From an uncultured Collinsella sp. (lineage in GTDB: Bacteria; Actinomycetota; Coriobacteriia; Coriobacteriales; Coriobacteriaceae), in the NCBI GenBank assembly GCA_958352845.1, contig CATWQC010000005.1, positions 51,702 through 115,701 of the forward strand: DNA of 64,000 bases, given 5' to 3'. This document shows positions 17,752 through 26,490 of the stretch, piece after piece (the stretch's first letter is position 1; every line of letters begins with the position of its first letter). A program made the translations under genes and the position numbers. The notes below the pieces were generated by a model. That model did no database searches and was not told the origin of the DNA. It saw nothing but the letters and a program-made list of their open reading frames with translations.

Positions 17752-17862
17752 AGTAGTCTTTTTGGGACGGGGCTTTTTTAGCTACCCCAAGCCCCAAAGC
17801 ACCCCGTGGCCATTTGACTGTATGGGGGGTAGCTAAAAAAGCCCCGTCCCAAAAAGACTACT
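17752..17862. repeat. 37-bp perfect inverted repeat containing GGGACGGGGC
   Basis: Arms 17752..17788 and 17826..17862 are exact reverse complements over 37 bp, each with TTTGGGACGGGGCTTTTTT and TAGCTACCCC, around a 37-base loop. Shorter relatives lie at 23365..23460 and 36170..36208. It sits between the flavodoxin start and the end of the ABC operon and could terminate the latter. Confidence 0.9.
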
Positions 17863-17872
17863 TTGCGCTACG

Positions 17873-19732
17873 TTATTGGGCAAACTGGCTGCGATAGAGT
17901 TCGGCGTAGAAGCCGCCTGCCGCTAGCAGCTCGTCGTGCGTGCCGCGCTCGATAATCTGCCCGTCGCGCATCACCAGAATGCAGTCGGCGTTGCGGACGG
18001 TGCTCAGGCGGTGCGCCACGACAAAGCTTGTGCGACCGGCCATGAGCTCGTCGAATGCCGCCTGCACCTGCAGCTCGGTGCGGGTATCGATACTCGAGGT
18101 CGCCTCGTCCAGCAGCAAGATAGCCGGATCGGTGAGCATGACGCGCGCAATGCACAGCAGCTGCTTTTGGCCCTGGCTAAACGTGCCGCCGTCCTCGCCG
18201 ATGACCGTATCGTAGCCGCCTGGCAGCTGCACGATAAACTTGTGCGCGTGCGCGTGCTTGGCAGCTTCGATAACCTGCTCGCGCGTAGCGTCGGGACAGC
18301 CGTAGGCGATGTTTTCGGCCACGGTGCCCTCGAACAACCAGGTATCTTGCAGCACCATGCCAAAGGCGCGGCGCAGGCTTGCGCGCGTGTAGCCACGCGA
18401 AGACCGGCCATCGACTGCGATGCGACCGGCATCGATATCGTAGAATCGCAGCAGCAAATTGATGAGCGTCGTCTTGCCGCAGCCCGTAGGGCCAACGAGG
18501 GCAAAGCGCATGCCGGGCTTGGCCTCGATGCAGATATCCTGCAGCAGCTTGCGGTCGGGCACGTAGCTAAAGTCCACATGCTCAAAGGTCACCTCACCCT
18601 GCGGGGCGGCAAGTTCCACGGCATCCGCCGCATCGGGCTCCTGCTCGCGCGCATCGAGCAGCGCAAACATGCGGCGCGCCGAGGCATACGCCGTCTGGAT
18701 CTGCGTAATGACGTTGGTGACCTCGTTGAACGGCTTGGTGTACTGGTTGGCATAGGACAGGAAAATCTGCACGCCGCCCACCGTGAGCGCAGCGGGCACG
18801 CCCGTGATCACGCCCACGCAGCCAATCACGGCGACCACGGCATAGATGATGTTGTTGATAAAGCGCGTACCGGGGTTGGAAAGCGAGCCCATAAACTGTG
18901 CGCGTTCACCTGCCGTATAGAGCTCGGCGTTGAGGGCGTCGAAGCGCGCTTGGGCGTTCGGGCCGTAGGCAAACGCATCCACCAGTTTTTGCTCGCCCAC
19001 ATACTCCTCGATATGGCCACCGAGCTGCCCTTGAATACGCTGCTGTGCCGTAAAGCTTTTGTTGGAGAGCTTGGCGATAGCACCGGCTGCAAAAATGGAA
19101 AGCGGCGTGACGAGTACCACCACGAGCGTCATGGTCAGGTTGATGGAAAGCATAAACGCGAGCGTGCCCACGATGGTAATAACACCGGTGAAGAGCTGCG
19201 TGAAGCCCTGCAGCAGACCGTCGCCCACCTGGTCGACGTCGTTGACCACGCGGCTCATGAGGTCGCCGTGGGCATGGCTGTCGATAAAGCTGAGCGGCAT
19301 GCGGCTGAGCTTATCGCTCGCCTCCACGCGCATGTCGCGCACCGTTTCGTAGGACAGGCGGTTGACGCAGTAGCCCTGCAGCCACTGGAAGGCCGCGGCA
19401 CCTACCACGACGAGCGCGAGTTTGGTAACGAGCGGCAGCAGCGCGTCGAAGTCCACCTGCCCGGCGGCGGCGATCAGGTCGATGCCCTCGCCGATAAGGA
19501 TAGGCGTGTAGAGCTGCAGAATCACGGAGATGGCGGCACTCACAAACGACGCAACAAACGAAATGCGATGCGGACGAACGTAGCCCATCAGACGGCGAGT
19601 CACCGCACCCACGGGATAGCGCTCGGGGTCGCCGGGCTGGCGCGGACCGTCGCCCAGGTCGTTGAGGCTATCGTTACCGGACACGTTGGCCGTCATCGTG
19701 GCGACCGAACCGGAGGAAGTGTACGGATTCAT
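17873..19732 (-). CDS. ABC exporter half-transporter, canonical NBD
   Basis: This 619-residue protein has an N-terminal six-helix exporter domain (about 50-350) and a nucleotide-binding domain with Walker A GPTGCGKTT, signature FSQGQKQ and Walker B ILLLDEATSS, including the catalytic Glu. It follows the other half-transporter directly (one base between the stop and the next start), so the two form a heterodimer. It supplies the consensus catalytic half. Export of drugs, lipids or peptides is typical of the family; the cargo is unknown. An N-terminal extension of about 45 residues precedes the first helix. Confidence 0.92.
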   Translation of the reverse strand: MNPYTSSGSVATMTANVSGNDSLNDLGDGPRQPGDPERYPVGAVTRRLMGYVRPHRISFVASFVSAAISVILQLYTPILIGEGIDLIAAAGQVDFDALLPLVTKLALVVVGAAAFQWLQGYCVNRLSYETVRDMRVEASDKLSRMPLSFIDSHAHGDLMSRVVNDVDQVGDGLLQGFTQLFTGVITIVGTLAFMLSINLTMTLVVVLVTPLSIFAAGAIAKLSNKSFTAQQRIQGQLGGHIEEYVGEQKLVDAFAYGPNAQARFDALNAELYTAGERAQFMGSLSNPGTRFINNIIYAVVAVIGCVGVITGVPAALTVGGVQIFLSYANQYTKPFNEVTNVITQIQTAYASARRMFALLDAREQEPDAADAVELAAPQGEVTFEHVDFSYVPDRKLLQDICIEAKPGMRFALVGPTGCGKTTLINLLLRFYDIDAGRIAVDGRSSRGYTRASLRRAFGMVLQDTWLFEGTVAENIAYGCPDATREQVIEAAKHAHAHKFIVQLPGGYDTVIGEDGGTFSQGQKQLLCIARVMLTDPAILLLDEATSSIDTRTELQVQAAFDELMAGRTSFVVAHRLSTVRNADCILVMRDGQIIERGTHDELLAAGGFYAELYRSQFAQ

Positions 19733-21589
19733 TTAGCAGCCCTCCTTTGCGCAGACGGATGCGGAGGCGATCGGGGTGGACGCGGGCGTCGTACTCCCCT
19801 GCTGGCCCTCGAGCTCCTCGCGGCGCAGCTGCGACTGGCAAATCTCGCGATAGAGCTGACAGGCCGCGTACAGCTCATCGTGCGTGCCCAGGCCCGCGAC
19901 CGAGCCGTGATTGAGCACGCAGATCATGTCGGCGTCGCGCACGGTCGAGACGCGCTGGCTCACAATGACCGTAGTCAGCGGCAGACCGCCCTCGGCGGCA
20001 CCGCGCACGCTGCGCTCGCGAATGGCATGACGAAGCGCCGCATCGGTCTTAAAGTCGAGCGCCGAGGCAGAGTCATCCATGATTAGGACCTGCGGAGAGC
20101 CCACCAGAGCACGTGCGATGGTCAGGCGCTGGCGCTGGCCACCGCTAAAGTTCTTGCCACCCGCCTCGACCGGCGCGTCCAGACCCTGAGGTTTTTTGCG
20201 CACGAACTCGCTCGCCTGCGCCATATCGAGCGCCGCCCAAAGCTCATCGTCGGTTGCCGCATCGTCGCGCCAGGTTAGGTTGCTGCGAATCGTGCCGCTC
20301 ACGAGCGACGCGCGCTGCGGAACAGTCGCGACCACACGGCGCAGCTGATCGAGCGGCCAGGCGCGCACGTCGGCACCCATTACGCTCACGCTGCCGATGC
20401 TCGCGTCGTACAGGCGCGAGATAAGCGAGACGAGCGTGGACTTGCCGCTGCCCGTGCCGCCGATAATACCGAGCGTTTTGCCCACCGGCAGTTCCAGGGT
20501 CACATCGCTCACGGCATTTGCCGCGCCCGCGCCAAACGAAAAGCTCGCATGGTCAAAGCTCAGCGCAGGGACTGGAGCAGCGCCACCCGCCAGTTCGCTC
20601 GGCTTGGGCAGCTCGACCGGCTGGTTGCCCTCGTCGGTGATGCTCGGCACGCAATTGAGCACCTCGTTGATACGCGACGCACTGGCGCTCGCCTTGGTAA
20701 AGACCACGACCAGGTTGGCGACGTAGACGATGGAGGTAAGGGTCTGCGTCATGTAGTTCACAAACGCCATGACCTGGCCCTGCGTAAGCTCGCCCACGTT
20801 GACCTGGATGCCGCCCACCCACAGGATGGCGCACACACCAAGGTTCATCACCAAAAACGTTACGGGGTTAAGGATCGACGAGAGCTTGCCCACCGCGATG
20901 GCGGTATGAGCCTGGTCGTCGGCGGCTTGGGCAAAGCGCTCGCGCTCGTGGTCCTCGCGCACAAACGCACGGACCACGCGGGCGCCCGAAAGCCCCTCGC
21001 GGCAAATGAGCGCGATGCGGTCGAGCTTTGCCTGCAGCTGCTTGTAATACGGAATGCAGCGCGCCATGACAAACCAAAACACCAGGCCGATAGCGGGCGT
21101 GCAAATCAAAAAGATGATGCCGAGCTTAAGGTCGATGGCAAGGGCCGCGACCATGGAGCCCACCGCTAGGAAGGGCCAGCGGATGAGCATGCGCACGCCC
21201 AGCGCCACAGCGAGCTGCACCTGGTTGACGTCGTTGGTGATACGCGTGATGAGCGACGGCGTGCCAAAACGGTCGAGTTCGGCATAGCTCAGCTTGTTGA
21301 TATGCTGGTAGAGCGCGCCACGAATGTCGGTGCCCATGCCCTGCGAGGTGAGCGCCGCCATCTTTTGGCAGACGAGCGTAAACGAGATGCCGATCACAGC
21401 CATGGCGGCAAGCAGCATACCGTAGTGGATAACGGCGTTCACGTCGTGCGCCCCAATGCCCTTATCGATCATCTGGGCAATCACCAGCGGCGTCAGCAGG
21501 TCAAAGATCACTTCGATTAGCTTGCACGCAGGGCCGATCACCATATATCGGCGAAACTTACCACCAAAACGCCTGAGCAGCTCAATCAT
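19733..21589 (-). CDS. ABC exporter half-transporter, degenerate NBD
   Basis: This 618-residue protein has six transmembrane helices and an NBD with Walker A GGTGSGKST and signature FSGGQRQ, but Walker B reads LIMDDSAS, so the catalytic Glu is Asp. This is the degenerate half of a heterodimeric exporter and pairs with the downstream gene. The ATG at 21589 follows AGGGAGCG; a longer ORF start lacks support. The same canonical/degenerate arrangement recurs in the pair at 30636-34380. Confidence 0.92.
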   Translation of the reverse strand: MIELLRRFGGKFRRYMVIGPACKLIEVIFDLLTPLVIAQMIDKGIGAHDVNAVIHYGMLLAAMAVIGISFTLVCQKMAALTSQGMGTDIRGALYQHINKLSYAELDRFGTPSLITRITNDVNQVQLAVALGVRMLIRWPFLAVGSMVAALAIDLKLGIIFLICTPAIGLVFWFVMARCIPYYKQLQAKLDRIALICREGLSGARVVRAFVREDHERERFAQAADDQAHTAIAVGKLSSILNPVTFLVMNLGVCAILWVGGIQVNVGELTQGQVMAFVNYMTQTLTSIVYVANLVVVFTKASASASRINEVLNCVPSITDEGNQPVELPKPSELAGGAAPVPALSFDHASFSFGAGAANAVSDVTLELPVGKTLGIIGGTGSGKSTLVSLISRLYDASIGSVSVMGADVRAWPLDQLRRVVATVPQRASLVSGTIRSNLTWRDDAATDDELWAALDMAQASEFVRKKPQGLDAPVEAGGKNFSGGQRQRLTIARALVGSPQVLIMDDSASALDFKTDAALRHAIRERSVRGAAEGGLPLTTVIVSQRVSTVRDADMICVLNHGSVAGLGTHDELYAACQLYREICQSQLRREELEGQQGSTTPASTPIASASVCAKEGC

Positions 21590-21802
21590 GTATAGGCGCT
21601 CCCTATCATCATCCACATTCAATTCGAACCATGATAGTACCGCCACCCCAAAAGAAGCGTAAACAACTCGTCATTTCTAACGGGATTCAGTTTTCAGGGG
21701 AGGGGTATACGCGCACACCCAGCCAGTGTCGGGTCAACTAGCATGGTATATTTACATTAGTGCTACCAAGTTAGTCGCCGACCCTTGAAATGAGGTGCCG
21801 AG

Positions 21803-22869
21803 ATGAACGACATTCTCGCAAGAAGAGCAAGACGAGCAACTGTGGGCATCGCCCTTTCCGCAGCACTTGTCGCGGGAATCGCCCCCGTAGCGGCGATCGC
21901 GGCAGAAACCAGTTCCCCCACCGGTGCGGCCGTTTCGCAGACGAGCGCCACCAGCGGCAATTCGGGCGCCCCGCAGACAGAAGATGCGGCCGCCGCAAAA
22001 GAAAAAGCGTATGCAGCCATGCAGGAAGCGCTCAAAAAACTCGAGGCCGCAAAAAACGCCGCAAGTCCCGAGAAAATTGCGAGATTCAATGATGACATTG
22101 CCCGTTTTCAAGAGCTCCGCGACAAGATGGCGGCGCAAGCCGCCGAAGAGAGGGAACTCCTTCCCACCATGCAAGCGGACATCGATGCAGCCCAAGCCAA
22201 ATACGACGGGGCCATCAACCGGGTAAGCGAGCTCCAGGCAGAATTAGACAAGAAACTTGAGATGCTTAAGACACTCGAAGCACTCGGCTACGAGGAGTTT
22301 GTCGAAACTGTTAAACAGCAAATAAAGCAGTTGCACAGTGAGATGATATCGGCAAAAACGCAAGTAAACTCTTGCGAAGCGGAGCTCCGCGAGTTCCAGT
22401 ACCGCCTCAGAAGAGAGGAAAGACGAGTTAATGACTGTGAACGTGCTGTAGAGAAATATAAAGCCGATATCGACCGGTTCACAGCCTGGCGAGATGCGCT
22501 CCTCGACAATTTGAAAAAAGCGCAAACGGCCTATGACGACGCCTGCAAGGCATACGAAGAGGCGAAAGCCGCGGCAGACAAGGCCGCCTCGCCCGAGATA
22601 ACGAAACCGACCGAGACGACGCCTCCCTCCAACTCGGCGCAACCGGCCGAGGCAACACAGCCCGCCAGCTCGCCCGCGACCGGCAAAATACCCCGCCAAG
22701 CTCCACCAAGCAGGCGAACTCGAGCAGCGGCAAGCAAGCAAATATGACCGCCGGCAAGCTCGCAAACACGGGCGACACAGCACCGAGCGCAATCGCACTC
22801 GCAGCAGTCGCCGCCGCAGGCCTCGGAATAACCGCCACAGCCACACGCCGCATCAAGAACTCAAAATAG
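21803..22869 (+). pseudogene. Frameshifted LPXTG-type coiled-coil surface protein
   Basis: The first frame gives 314 residues: a signal peptide (about 1-36, ending near AAIAAETSS), a long charged coiled-coil region (about 65-260, rich in Lys, Glu and Ala heptads) and a Pro/Thr-rich wall-spanning stretch, then an unrelated end and a stop at 22747. In the next frame the sequence goes on with STKQANSSSGKQAN, then LANTGDTAPS, a hydrophobic segment and the basic tail RRIKNSK, stopping at 22869: a classic sortase sorting signal. Adding one A to the AAAA at 22685..22688 joins the two frames. A real mutation, slippage or a sequencing error are all possible. A terminator follows. Confidence 0.8.
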
Positions 22870-22917
22870 CTGCCAGAGCATTCTGCCTTCACCAATCCAC
22901 AAGCCCAGAGACAAAAA

Positions 22918-22953
22918 GAGGCCCGTTTCCCCAACCTAGGGAAACGAGCCTCT
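22918..22953 (+). terminator. Terminator after the surface protein gene
   Basis: GAGGCCCGTTTCCC and GGGAAACGAGCCTC form a stem around CAACCTA, followed by TTTA. It lies 49 bp after the sorting-signal stop codon, which supports the combined reading of the frameshifted gene. Confidence 0.75.
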
Positions 22954-23095
22954 TTACTTGTAAAAACAGATGGTAATGCCGCCGTCTCTTGAACCACGCA
23001 GCCATCAATGCCCAGACAACGCCAACGAGCAGCATTCCTTAAGGGATAGATTAAATTAGATAAACGCGCCTTTACGGGTGATTTTTGGACGACGG

Positions 23096-23190
23096 GGCCC
23101 GGCCGGCGGCGAGGTGTTTGGTAGTCGAGCGATCCCGCAGGCGAAGCCGAGGACCAGCGAGACACCAAATACCTCGCCGCCGGCCGGGCC
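23096..23190. repeat. Long hairpin H2 downstream of SRP RNA
   Basis: Arms 23096..23122 and 23164..23190 pair at 26 of 27 positions (the exception is a G/A difference), built on GGCCCGGCCGGCGGCGAGG. The 41-base loop includes GATCCCGCAGGCGAAGCC. It begins 17 bp past the 3' end of the SRP RNA. Confidence 0.8.
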
Positions 23191-23206
23191 ATGTCGCGGC
23201 ACCAAA

Positions 23207-23327
23207 AAGCGCCCGTGCGCTCGATGGATTCGGATGCCCGACAGAGGCTCCTTATGGCTGCTTCCTTCCGGACCTGACCAGATTCGGAACATGTCGTCAT
23301 CCGAACCCATCGAACGCGCTAGGCGCT
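23207..23327 (-). ncRNA. ffs: Signal recognition particle RNA (4.5S type)
   Basis: The minus strand contains the universal SRP RNA apex: GGTCAGGTCCGGAAGGAAGC then AGCC. Flanking sequences fold into a long rod: GCGCGTTCGATGGGTTCGGATG pairs with CATCCGAATCCATCGAGCGC. The RNA ends in GCGC followed by TTTTT, a terminator-like end. The size of about 120 nt is that of the short bacterial form without an Alu domain. It binds Ffh to target membrane proteins. Confidence 0.93.
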
Positions 23328-23333
23328 CGGTAT

Positions 23334-23362
23334 ATCTTACCTGCTCCCGCCCGCCAGAGCAA
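23334..23362 (-). promoter_or_regulatory. Promoter of the SRP RNA
   Basis: On the minus strand TTGCTC (23357..23362) and TAAGAT (23334..23339) are separated by exactly 17 bp, placing the start of transcription near 23327, which is where the SRP RNA stem begins. Confidence 0.7.
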
Positions 23363-23364
23363 GG

Positions 23365-23460
23365 TAGCTAATTTGGGACGGAGCTTTTTTGACTACTTTT
23401 GCAGCCCGATTGCCAGAGCAGCCAATGAGTAGTCAAAATAGTCCCATCCCAAAATGACCG
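23365..23460. repeat. GGGACGGAGC inverted repeat (relative of the 17752 element)
   Basis: TTTGGGACGGAGCTTTTTTGACTAC faces GTAGTCAAAATAGTCCCATCCCAAA in an imperfect inverted repeat about 95 bp long. It matches the arm sequence of the 37-bp repeat at 17752 and overlaps the upstream edge of the SRP RNA promoter region. Confidence 0.65.
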
Positions 23461-23685
23461 GCTTGGTGCCGCACCACAGAAAGGGCCCATCTACTACGTT
23501 TAGGCCGCAGGGGTCAACCATAGCCGGCTTTTTCGAAAATCGGCAAGCTTTCTACCTGCGGTTTTGTTTTTGCAAATTCCGGGATGGTCGAAGGTGGCCG
23601 GTTTAACGTAGTAGATGGTCGCATTTCGTGGCAAACGGTCCGACCCAAGGCACAAGGCGGCCAACCTCGAATGGCCATTCTCGAA

Positions 23686-23764
23686 GTTGCGGTGGAATAC
23701 GGACTGAATTGGCCCCTTAAAGGCAAAAACGCTCCGTATTTCACCGCGACTTATCGAGGGGATG
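23686..23764. repeat. Dispersed hairpin repeat, copy 2 (GTTGCGGTGGAATACGG family)
   Basis: Arms 23686..23702 and 23734..23750 repeat those of 8272 with a loop containing AAAGGCAAAAACG and the same GGGATGG tail. It lies just beyond the stop of the TadA-glycerate kinase gene. Confidence 0.75.
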
Positions 23765-23768
23765 GGTT

Positions 23769-25550
23769 TTAGATACGGCCAAGGTCGTAGGATCGAGCGG
23801 CCGCTTCGCCGGCGCAGATGAGGTTGGTTGTGGCTTCTTGCGGATCGAGTGCCTGTTCCAGGCCCATGGGTTTGCGGCAAATCGGCAGTACAAGGTCGAT
23901 GCCTTGCCCATACACCGCATCCAGGTTATCAGCGCGACCGCCCACGACAGCAATCACCGGCTTGCCATATCGCTTCGCACGACGGGCCACACCCACCGGC
24001 GCCTTACCGGCGGCGGACTGCTCATCCATATTGCCCTCGCCCGTTATGACCAGGTCGACATCGCGCACGCGCTCGTCAAACCCCACGAGATCGAGCACCG
24101 TCTCCACGCCCGAACGCAGCTCCGCCCCGAGCGCCAGCAGCGCGGCACCCAGGCCGCCTGCGGCACCGGCACCGGGCACTCCGAGCACCGAGCCAAATGT
24201 CCGAGCACCCTCGGGTGTGCGCAACAACCCCTGGGCTCGAGCTCTGGCAATCGCCGCATCGAGCAAGCGACCGTAGCCGACCATCCAGCCGTCGTATCTG
24301 CGCAGCACCTCGACATCATCCGCCGGCAGGCCCTTCTGCCCGCCGAACACCGCCAGTGCGCCTCGACGCCCCACGAGCGGATTCTCGACATCGGAAAGCA
24401 CAACGATACGAGCATCATCCAAAGCCTGCAGCGCGGGCGCCAGATCAACGCTCGCCACCTGCTCAAGGCCGGCAAGACCGGGGGCGACATCGCATCCCTG
24501 ATCATCGACCACACGCGCGCCCAGCGCCTGCAGCATGCCGGCGCCACCATCGTTGGTGGCACTGCCGCCCAAACCAATATAGATAGTCTTTGCGCCCGTG
24601 CGAACCGCGCGAAGCATGAGCTCGCCCACGCCATAGGTCGAAGCCGCAAGCGCCGCCGATTCTGTACAGGGCGAGTACCCAATACCCGCCGCCTCGGCCA
24701 TCTCGATGACCGCGGACTCGCGCTCGCCGTCCACCAGCATCCGGGCAGACGCGCGGTCGCCCAAGGGGCCTGCGACATCGCAGGTTGAGAGCTCACCGCC
24801 GCACGCGGCAACGGCATCGAGCGTCCCCTCACCGCCATCCGCCAGCGGCAATGTGCACACCTCGGCATCGGGCCAAACGCGGCGCACGCCTTCGGCAACC
24901 GCCGCCTCCGCCTGCGCACTCGAAACGCTGCCCTTAAAGGAGTCGATCGCCAGCAGCACACGGCGGGGCCGGCGGCACGCAGGACCAAAGTCAACCACCG
25001 TGCCAGCATCCTCACCGACACCTGCAAGCGCTGCGGCGTGAGCGGCGTGCGCTTCAAGATCAGCCCCACAACCGCAATCAGCGCCGCCCGCTCCGCGCAG
25101 ACCGCCAAAATAGCTACTCAGCAGCTCACGGCATTCATCCGCCAGGACCCCGGCCGTCACGTTAAACCGATGATTCAGGCGCGAGTCGGCATTCAAATCG
25201 TATAGGGATCCCAGCGCGCCCGCCTTGGCATCGGCCGCGCCATACGCACAGCGTCCAACGCGCGCGTTGACCATAAGCCCCGCACACATGCAGCAAGGCT
25301 CGAGCGTTACATAGACCGTGCAATCGGAAAGGCGCCAGCGACCGAGCGACCGAGCGGCAGCGCACAGGGCCGCAAATTCTGCGTGCGCCGAAGGATCCTG
25401 ATCGAGCTCGCGTCGATTATGCGCCCTCGCGACAATCTCGCCGTCGCGCACCACTACGGCTCCGATGGGCACCTCGCCCACCGCCGCGGCGGCGCGCGCC
25501 TCGGCCAGCGCCTCGCGCATGAACTTCTCGTCGATTTCGGTGATCGTCAT
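23769..25550 (-). CDS. tadA: Fusion of tRNA adenosine deaminase TadA and glycerate kinase
   Basis: This 593-residue protein joins two complete enzymes. Residues 1-150 are TadA, which makes inosine at tRNA position 34: zinc ligands HAE (56-58) and PCCMC (85-89), with the usual VGEVPIGAV. After a linker of about 45 residues rich in Gly, Ala and His, residues 197-593 are a glycerate 2-kinase of the GarK/GlxK type: IDSFKGSVSS, LADGGEGT, GLGGSATNDGGAG and ITGEGNMDEQS. The ATG at 25550 has AGGGAAGG upstream; an earlier in-frame ATG is less likely. The reading frame runs without interruption, so this is a true fusion unless a base error removed a stop. tRNA-Ser follows on the other strand. Confidence 0.88.
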   Translation of the reverse strand: MTITEIDEKFMREALAEARAAAAVGEVPIGAVVVRDGEIVARAHNRRELDQDPSAHAEFAALCAAARSLGRWRLSDCTVYVTLEPCCMCAGLMVNARVGRCAYGAADAKAGALGSLYDLNADSRLNHRFNVTAGVLADECRELLSSYFGGLRGAGGADCGCGADLEAHAAHAAALAGVGEDAGTVVDFGPACRRPRRVLLAIDSFKGSVSSAQAEAAVAEGVRRVWPDAEVCTLPLADGGEGTLDAVAACGGELSTCDVAGPLGDRASARMLVDGERESAVIEMAEAAGIGYSPCTESAALAASTYGVGELMLRAVRTGAKTIYIGLGGSATNDGGAGMLQALGARVVDDQGCDVAPGLAGLEQVASVDLAPALQALDDARIVVLSDVENPLVGRRGALAVFGGQKGLPADDVEVLRRYDGWMVGYGRLLDAAIARARAQGLLRTPEGARTFGSVLGVPGAGAAGGLGAALLALGAELRSGVETVLDLVGFDERVRDVDLVITGEGNMDEQSAAGKAPVGVARRAKRYGKPVIAVVGGRADNLDAVYGQGIDLVLPICRKPMGLEQALDPQEATTNLICAGEAAARSYDLGRI

Positions 25551-25601
25551 CGTTCGCCTTCCCTGTTGCAAATTCAAAACGATGCTATCATTACGACTCA
25601 C

Positions 25602-25691
25602 GGAGAGATGGCAGAGCGGTTGAATGCGGCGGTCTTGAAAACCGTTGAGCGCGAGAGCGTTCCGGGGGTTCGAATCCCCCTCTCTCCGCCA
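25602..25691 (+). tRNA. tRNA-Ser (anticodon UGA)
   Basis: A 90-nt type II tRNA: acceptor GGAGAGA pairs with TCTCTCC, the anticodon loop CTTGAAA gives UGA, the long variable arm is GAGCGCGAGAGCGTTC-like, and the T arm is GGGGGTTCGAATCCCCC. CCA is encoded at 25689..25691. Confidence 0.95.
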
Positions 25692-25694
25692 CTC

Positions 25695-26291
25695 CTAGTG
25701 ATGCACCGGCGTCATGGTCCGCTCAAACAGTGCATCGACCACGTCGGCTATCTCAGGTCGACGCTCAAGATCGTGGCCCGATTCCCACCATATCGTGAAA
25801 AGTCGAATAATACCGCCGGCGACAAACTCAGACGTCGTCTCGAGTGACACGGGAGCCAGGGCATCCTCGGCAAGCACGTTCATCACACGCTCGCGGATGG
25901 AGCGGGCAATGCGGTCGCAAATAACATTGGTCAACATGCCCGACATGCTGCTTGCCAAAATGTTATCCATGAGCCGCTCGTGCGTCAGAATCAAATCCAT
26001 AGCATCGTCCAAAATCGCGTGCCGAAGCGCGCGCACGTCCTCGGCAGACACTGCACCGGCCTCATCGGGCTGTTTTTGCGGCAAACCCGACATAAGCTCA
26101 TCGATATAAAAGGCAAAGTAATCGTTCTTGTCGCGAAAGTGCTTGTAGAACGTCGTACGGCGAATCATGGCGCGGTCGCACAGCATGGCAACCGTCAGGT
26201 CCTCAAAACGATGCTCCTCGAGAAGCTCGGTGAAGGCATCGAACAGGGCGCGGTAGGTTTTCTTGATGCGAAGGTCCACTGGTATCGCCAT
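25695..26291 (-). CDS. TetR/AcrR-family transcriptional regulator
   Basis: This protein of about 198 residues has a TetR-type helix-turn-helix near its N-terminus (TKKTYRAL-like start, then LTVAMLCDRAMIRRTTFYKHFRDK), followed by a ligand/dimer domain of the TetR_C_8-like sort. The start is uncertain: the ATG at 26291 sits too close to GAGG, and a GTG four codons in would have better spacing. A much longer ORF upstream is not plausible. It is divergent from lemA, about 200 bp away, and may regulate it, but no operator was recognised. Confidence 0.8.
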   Translation of the reverse strand: MAIPVDLRIKKTYRALFDAFTELLEEHRFEDLTVAMLCDRAMIRRTTFYKHFRDKNDYFAFYIDELMSGLPQKQPDEAGAVSAEDVRALRHAILDDAMDLILTHERLMDNILASSMSGMLTNVICDRIARSIRERVMNVLAEDALAPVSLETTSEFVAGGIIRLFTIWWESGHDLERRPEIADVVDALFERTMTPVHH

Positions 26292-26490
26292 CCTCAGGGC
26301 AAAGACAACACTCGTCAATCTGTCGCATATCTTACACCTGTACCTCGCGCGCTTTACCCCGGTGCCAACCCCGCCGAAAACACAACGCTTACCGGAAAGT
26401 TCGGCACGGCAAAACGTTGCGGGTATACTAGTAGCGTTATACCAACGGCAGCTGGCGCATGCCGCCGCGGCCATTCGAAACGGAGACATC

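Larger units (their letters stand above)
22954..23768. other. About 800-bp non-coding region with SRP RNA and several palindromes
   Basis: Apart from the SRP RNA, this stretch holds no credible coding ORF. It contains hairpin H2 (23096..23190), a GGGACGGAGC element (23365..23460), an imperfect palindrome built on ATCTACTACGTTTA / AACGTAGTAGAT (about 23490..23617) and copy 2 of the GTTGCGGTGG repeat (23686..23764). Confidence 0.7.

Noticed and set aside
17936..20086. 716-codon plus-strand ORF over the ABC exporter genes
   Set aside because: It is antisense to two well-defined ABC genes and rich in His/Arg/Ala with no motifs.
25602..25691. Genomic island integrated at tRNA-Ser
   Set aside because: No integrase, no duplicated tRNA end and ordinary genes on both sides.
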